From contig JBFLVQ010000528.1 in the NCBI GenBank assembly GCA_040758525.1, forward strand, positions 1 through 6,727: a stretch of DNA of 6,727 bases, in the 5' to 3' direction. Positions 6,325 to 6,727 of this stretch are shown here, piece by piece. The stretch is from JBFLVQ01 sp040758525 (GTDB lineage: Bacteria > Acidobacteriota > Blastocatellia > Chloracidobacteriales > JADJPF01). Under the pieces are notes generated by a model that searched no databases, had not been told where the DNA came from, and was given only the letters and a program-made list of their open reading frames with translations. The translations under genes and the position numbers were made by a program. Numbering within the stretch: position 1 is the first letter of the stretch; each line of letters opens with the position of its first letter.

Positions 6325-6330
6325 CTCCTT
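6325..6330 (-). promoter_or_regulatory. Shine-Dalgarno site that fixes the start of the 548-residue protein
   Basis: AAGGAG on the minus strand, 6 nt before the ATG at 6318. It decides against the in-frame TTG at 6333, which overlaps this site. Confidence 0.85.
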
Positions 6331-6340
6331 CAATCATCTT

Positions 6341-6359
6341 GCGTGAGAATTCTCGACGC
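6341..6359 (-). promoter_or_regulatory. Leader hairpin just upstream of the repeat protein's ribosome-binding site
   Basis: On the minus strand GCGT and GAG pair with CTC and ACGC around an AATT loop, with one bulged C: a compact stem ending about 10 nt before the Shine-Dalgarno site. It could stabilise the 5' end of the mRNA, as leader stems of highly expressed structural genes often do. On the plus strand it is followed by TTTTT, but no rightward gene precedes it. Confidence 0.4.
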
Positions 6360-6384
6360 GTTTTTGTATTCTTCACATAAATGA

Positions 6385-6398
6385 GTCCTAATTAGGAC
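6385..6398. promoter_or_regulatory. 14-bp perfect palindrome upstream of the repeat protein gene
   Basis: GTCCTAATTAGGAC is fully self-complementary, 67-80 bp upstream of the ATG at 6318. That places it in the likely promoter area of the 215-bp gap between the two related genes. It may be a dimeric regulator's operator. No clear -35/-10 pair was found next to it. Confidence 0.4.
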
Positions 6399-6490
6399 AA
6401 TCCTTTTTTACCGATTTGGCATGGAAGCCAGAAAATTATCCAAACAGAATCAGCCCAATAAGTGAATGCTTGGTAATATAATCGGTGCAA

Positions 6491-6518
6491 GGTTATAGAG
6501 TCGAATCTATTCATAACC
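6491..6518. terminator. Weak inverted repeat after the truncated paralog
   Basis: GGTTAT (6491-6496) and ATAACC (6513-6518) form 6-bp arms, with an alternative inner ATAGA/TCTAT pairing. It lies 16 bp downstream of the truncated paralog's stop on the minus strand. No U-tract follows, so it may only slow or process the transcript, and read-through into the 548-residue gene is possible. Confidence 0.25.
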
Positions 6519-6533
6519 CTGCATTGAAATCTA

Positions 6534-6727
6534 TTAAGAACTAGCTGGCATTGATAACGATACCGGTCTAGTAAAATAGTTCTGTATACCAATTGGGAAT
6601 AACGAACGATTGAGTGTATCTAGTTGTGCTCGTTGTGCACCATTGAGGACAAACTGTGAGTTTGTCAATATGTCCAGATTATCACCAATCAACTGATATG
6701 TGCCTAATACATCTGGTATCACTGGCG
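6534..6727 (-). CDS. C-terminal end of a second related repeat protein (5' part outside the window)
   Basis: Sixty-four codons before the TAA at 6534-6536 are visible, and the frame is still open at the window edge. The GTG at 6722 is an internal Val codon, not a start: in-frame sequence upstream of it continues, and it aligns inside the conserved unit. The peptide carries IPDVLGTYQLIG, then LNGAQRAQLDTLN, then IGIQNYFTRPVSLSMPA. It aligns without gaps to the last 62 residues of the 548-residue protein, with 28 identities by my count (about 45%). So it is the end of a paralog arranged in tandem on the same strand. Both proteins stop at the same place in the alignment, so the C-terminal tail is part of the conserved unit. 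The function is not recognised. The intergenic gap to the next gene is 215 bp. Confidence 0.85.
   Translation of the reverse strand, partial: PVIPDVLGTYQLIGDNLDILTNSQFVLNGAQRAQLDTLNRSLFPIGIQNYFTRPVSLSMPASS

Noticed and set aside
6319..6333. TTG start at 6333 giving a 553-residue repeat protein
   Set aside because: The five extra codons overlap the AAGGAG ribosome-binding site of the ATG at 6318.
6341..6365. Rightward intrinsic terminator (stem followed by TTTTT)
   Set aside because: No rightward gene lies upstream within reach; the stem is better explained as part of the leftward gene's leader.
6534..6722. A complete 62-residue small gene starting with GTG at 6722
   Set aside because: The frame continues to the window edge, and the GTG aligns with an internal position of the conserved unit in the neighbouring protein, so it is the end of a longer gene.

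Overview
The window reads as chromosomal DNA from a free-living bacterium. The genes use clear AGGAGG-type Shine-Dalgarno sites, and GC content looks moderate by eye. The signalling genes include a long soluble multi-sensor hybrid histidine kinase. That mix would suit an environmental lineage such as Chloroflexota or a relative, but this is a low-confidence inference because nothing here is a taxonomic marker. I see no tRNA, rRNA, CRISPR array, insertion sequence or prophage gene.

Left part (1-792): the N-terminal 98 codons of an XRE-type helix-turn-helix regulator run leftward off the window edge. A gene-free divergent control region of about 500 bp follows. It holds an A/T-rich tract, a 12-bp palindrome, a short hairpin and a cluster of AATACCCC repeats. 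The regulator and the gene facing it share an almost identical stretch of about 20 nt that ends at each start codon.

Middle (793-3889): two genes run rightward. The first is an 861-residue hybrid sensor kinase with the order REC-PAS-GAF-HisKA-HATPase-REC, and every catalytic motif is intact. The second is a 137-residue PilZ-like protein whose c-di-GMP signature is altered (D-x-G-x-x-G). No convincing terminator separates them, so they may be co-transcribed and form a signalling pair.

Right part (3890-6727): three leftward genes. A flavin reductase-family protein converges on the PilZ gene and has its own good sigma70-type promoter. Upstream of it, past a textbook intrinsic terminator, lies a 548-residue Asn/Gln/Ala/Thr-rich protein of unknown function built from two divergent copies of a unit of about 190 residues. 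Upstream of that is the C-terminal end of a third related unit, belonging to a gene cut by the window edge. These tandem, internally duplicated proteins share a conserved C-terminal tail and are the most novel content of the window. I could not assign them to a known family.

No obvious pathway joins all the genes. The kinase and PilZ protein suggest signal transduction. The flavin reductase looks like an independent redox gene. The repeat proteins may be structural or exported, but that is a guess.
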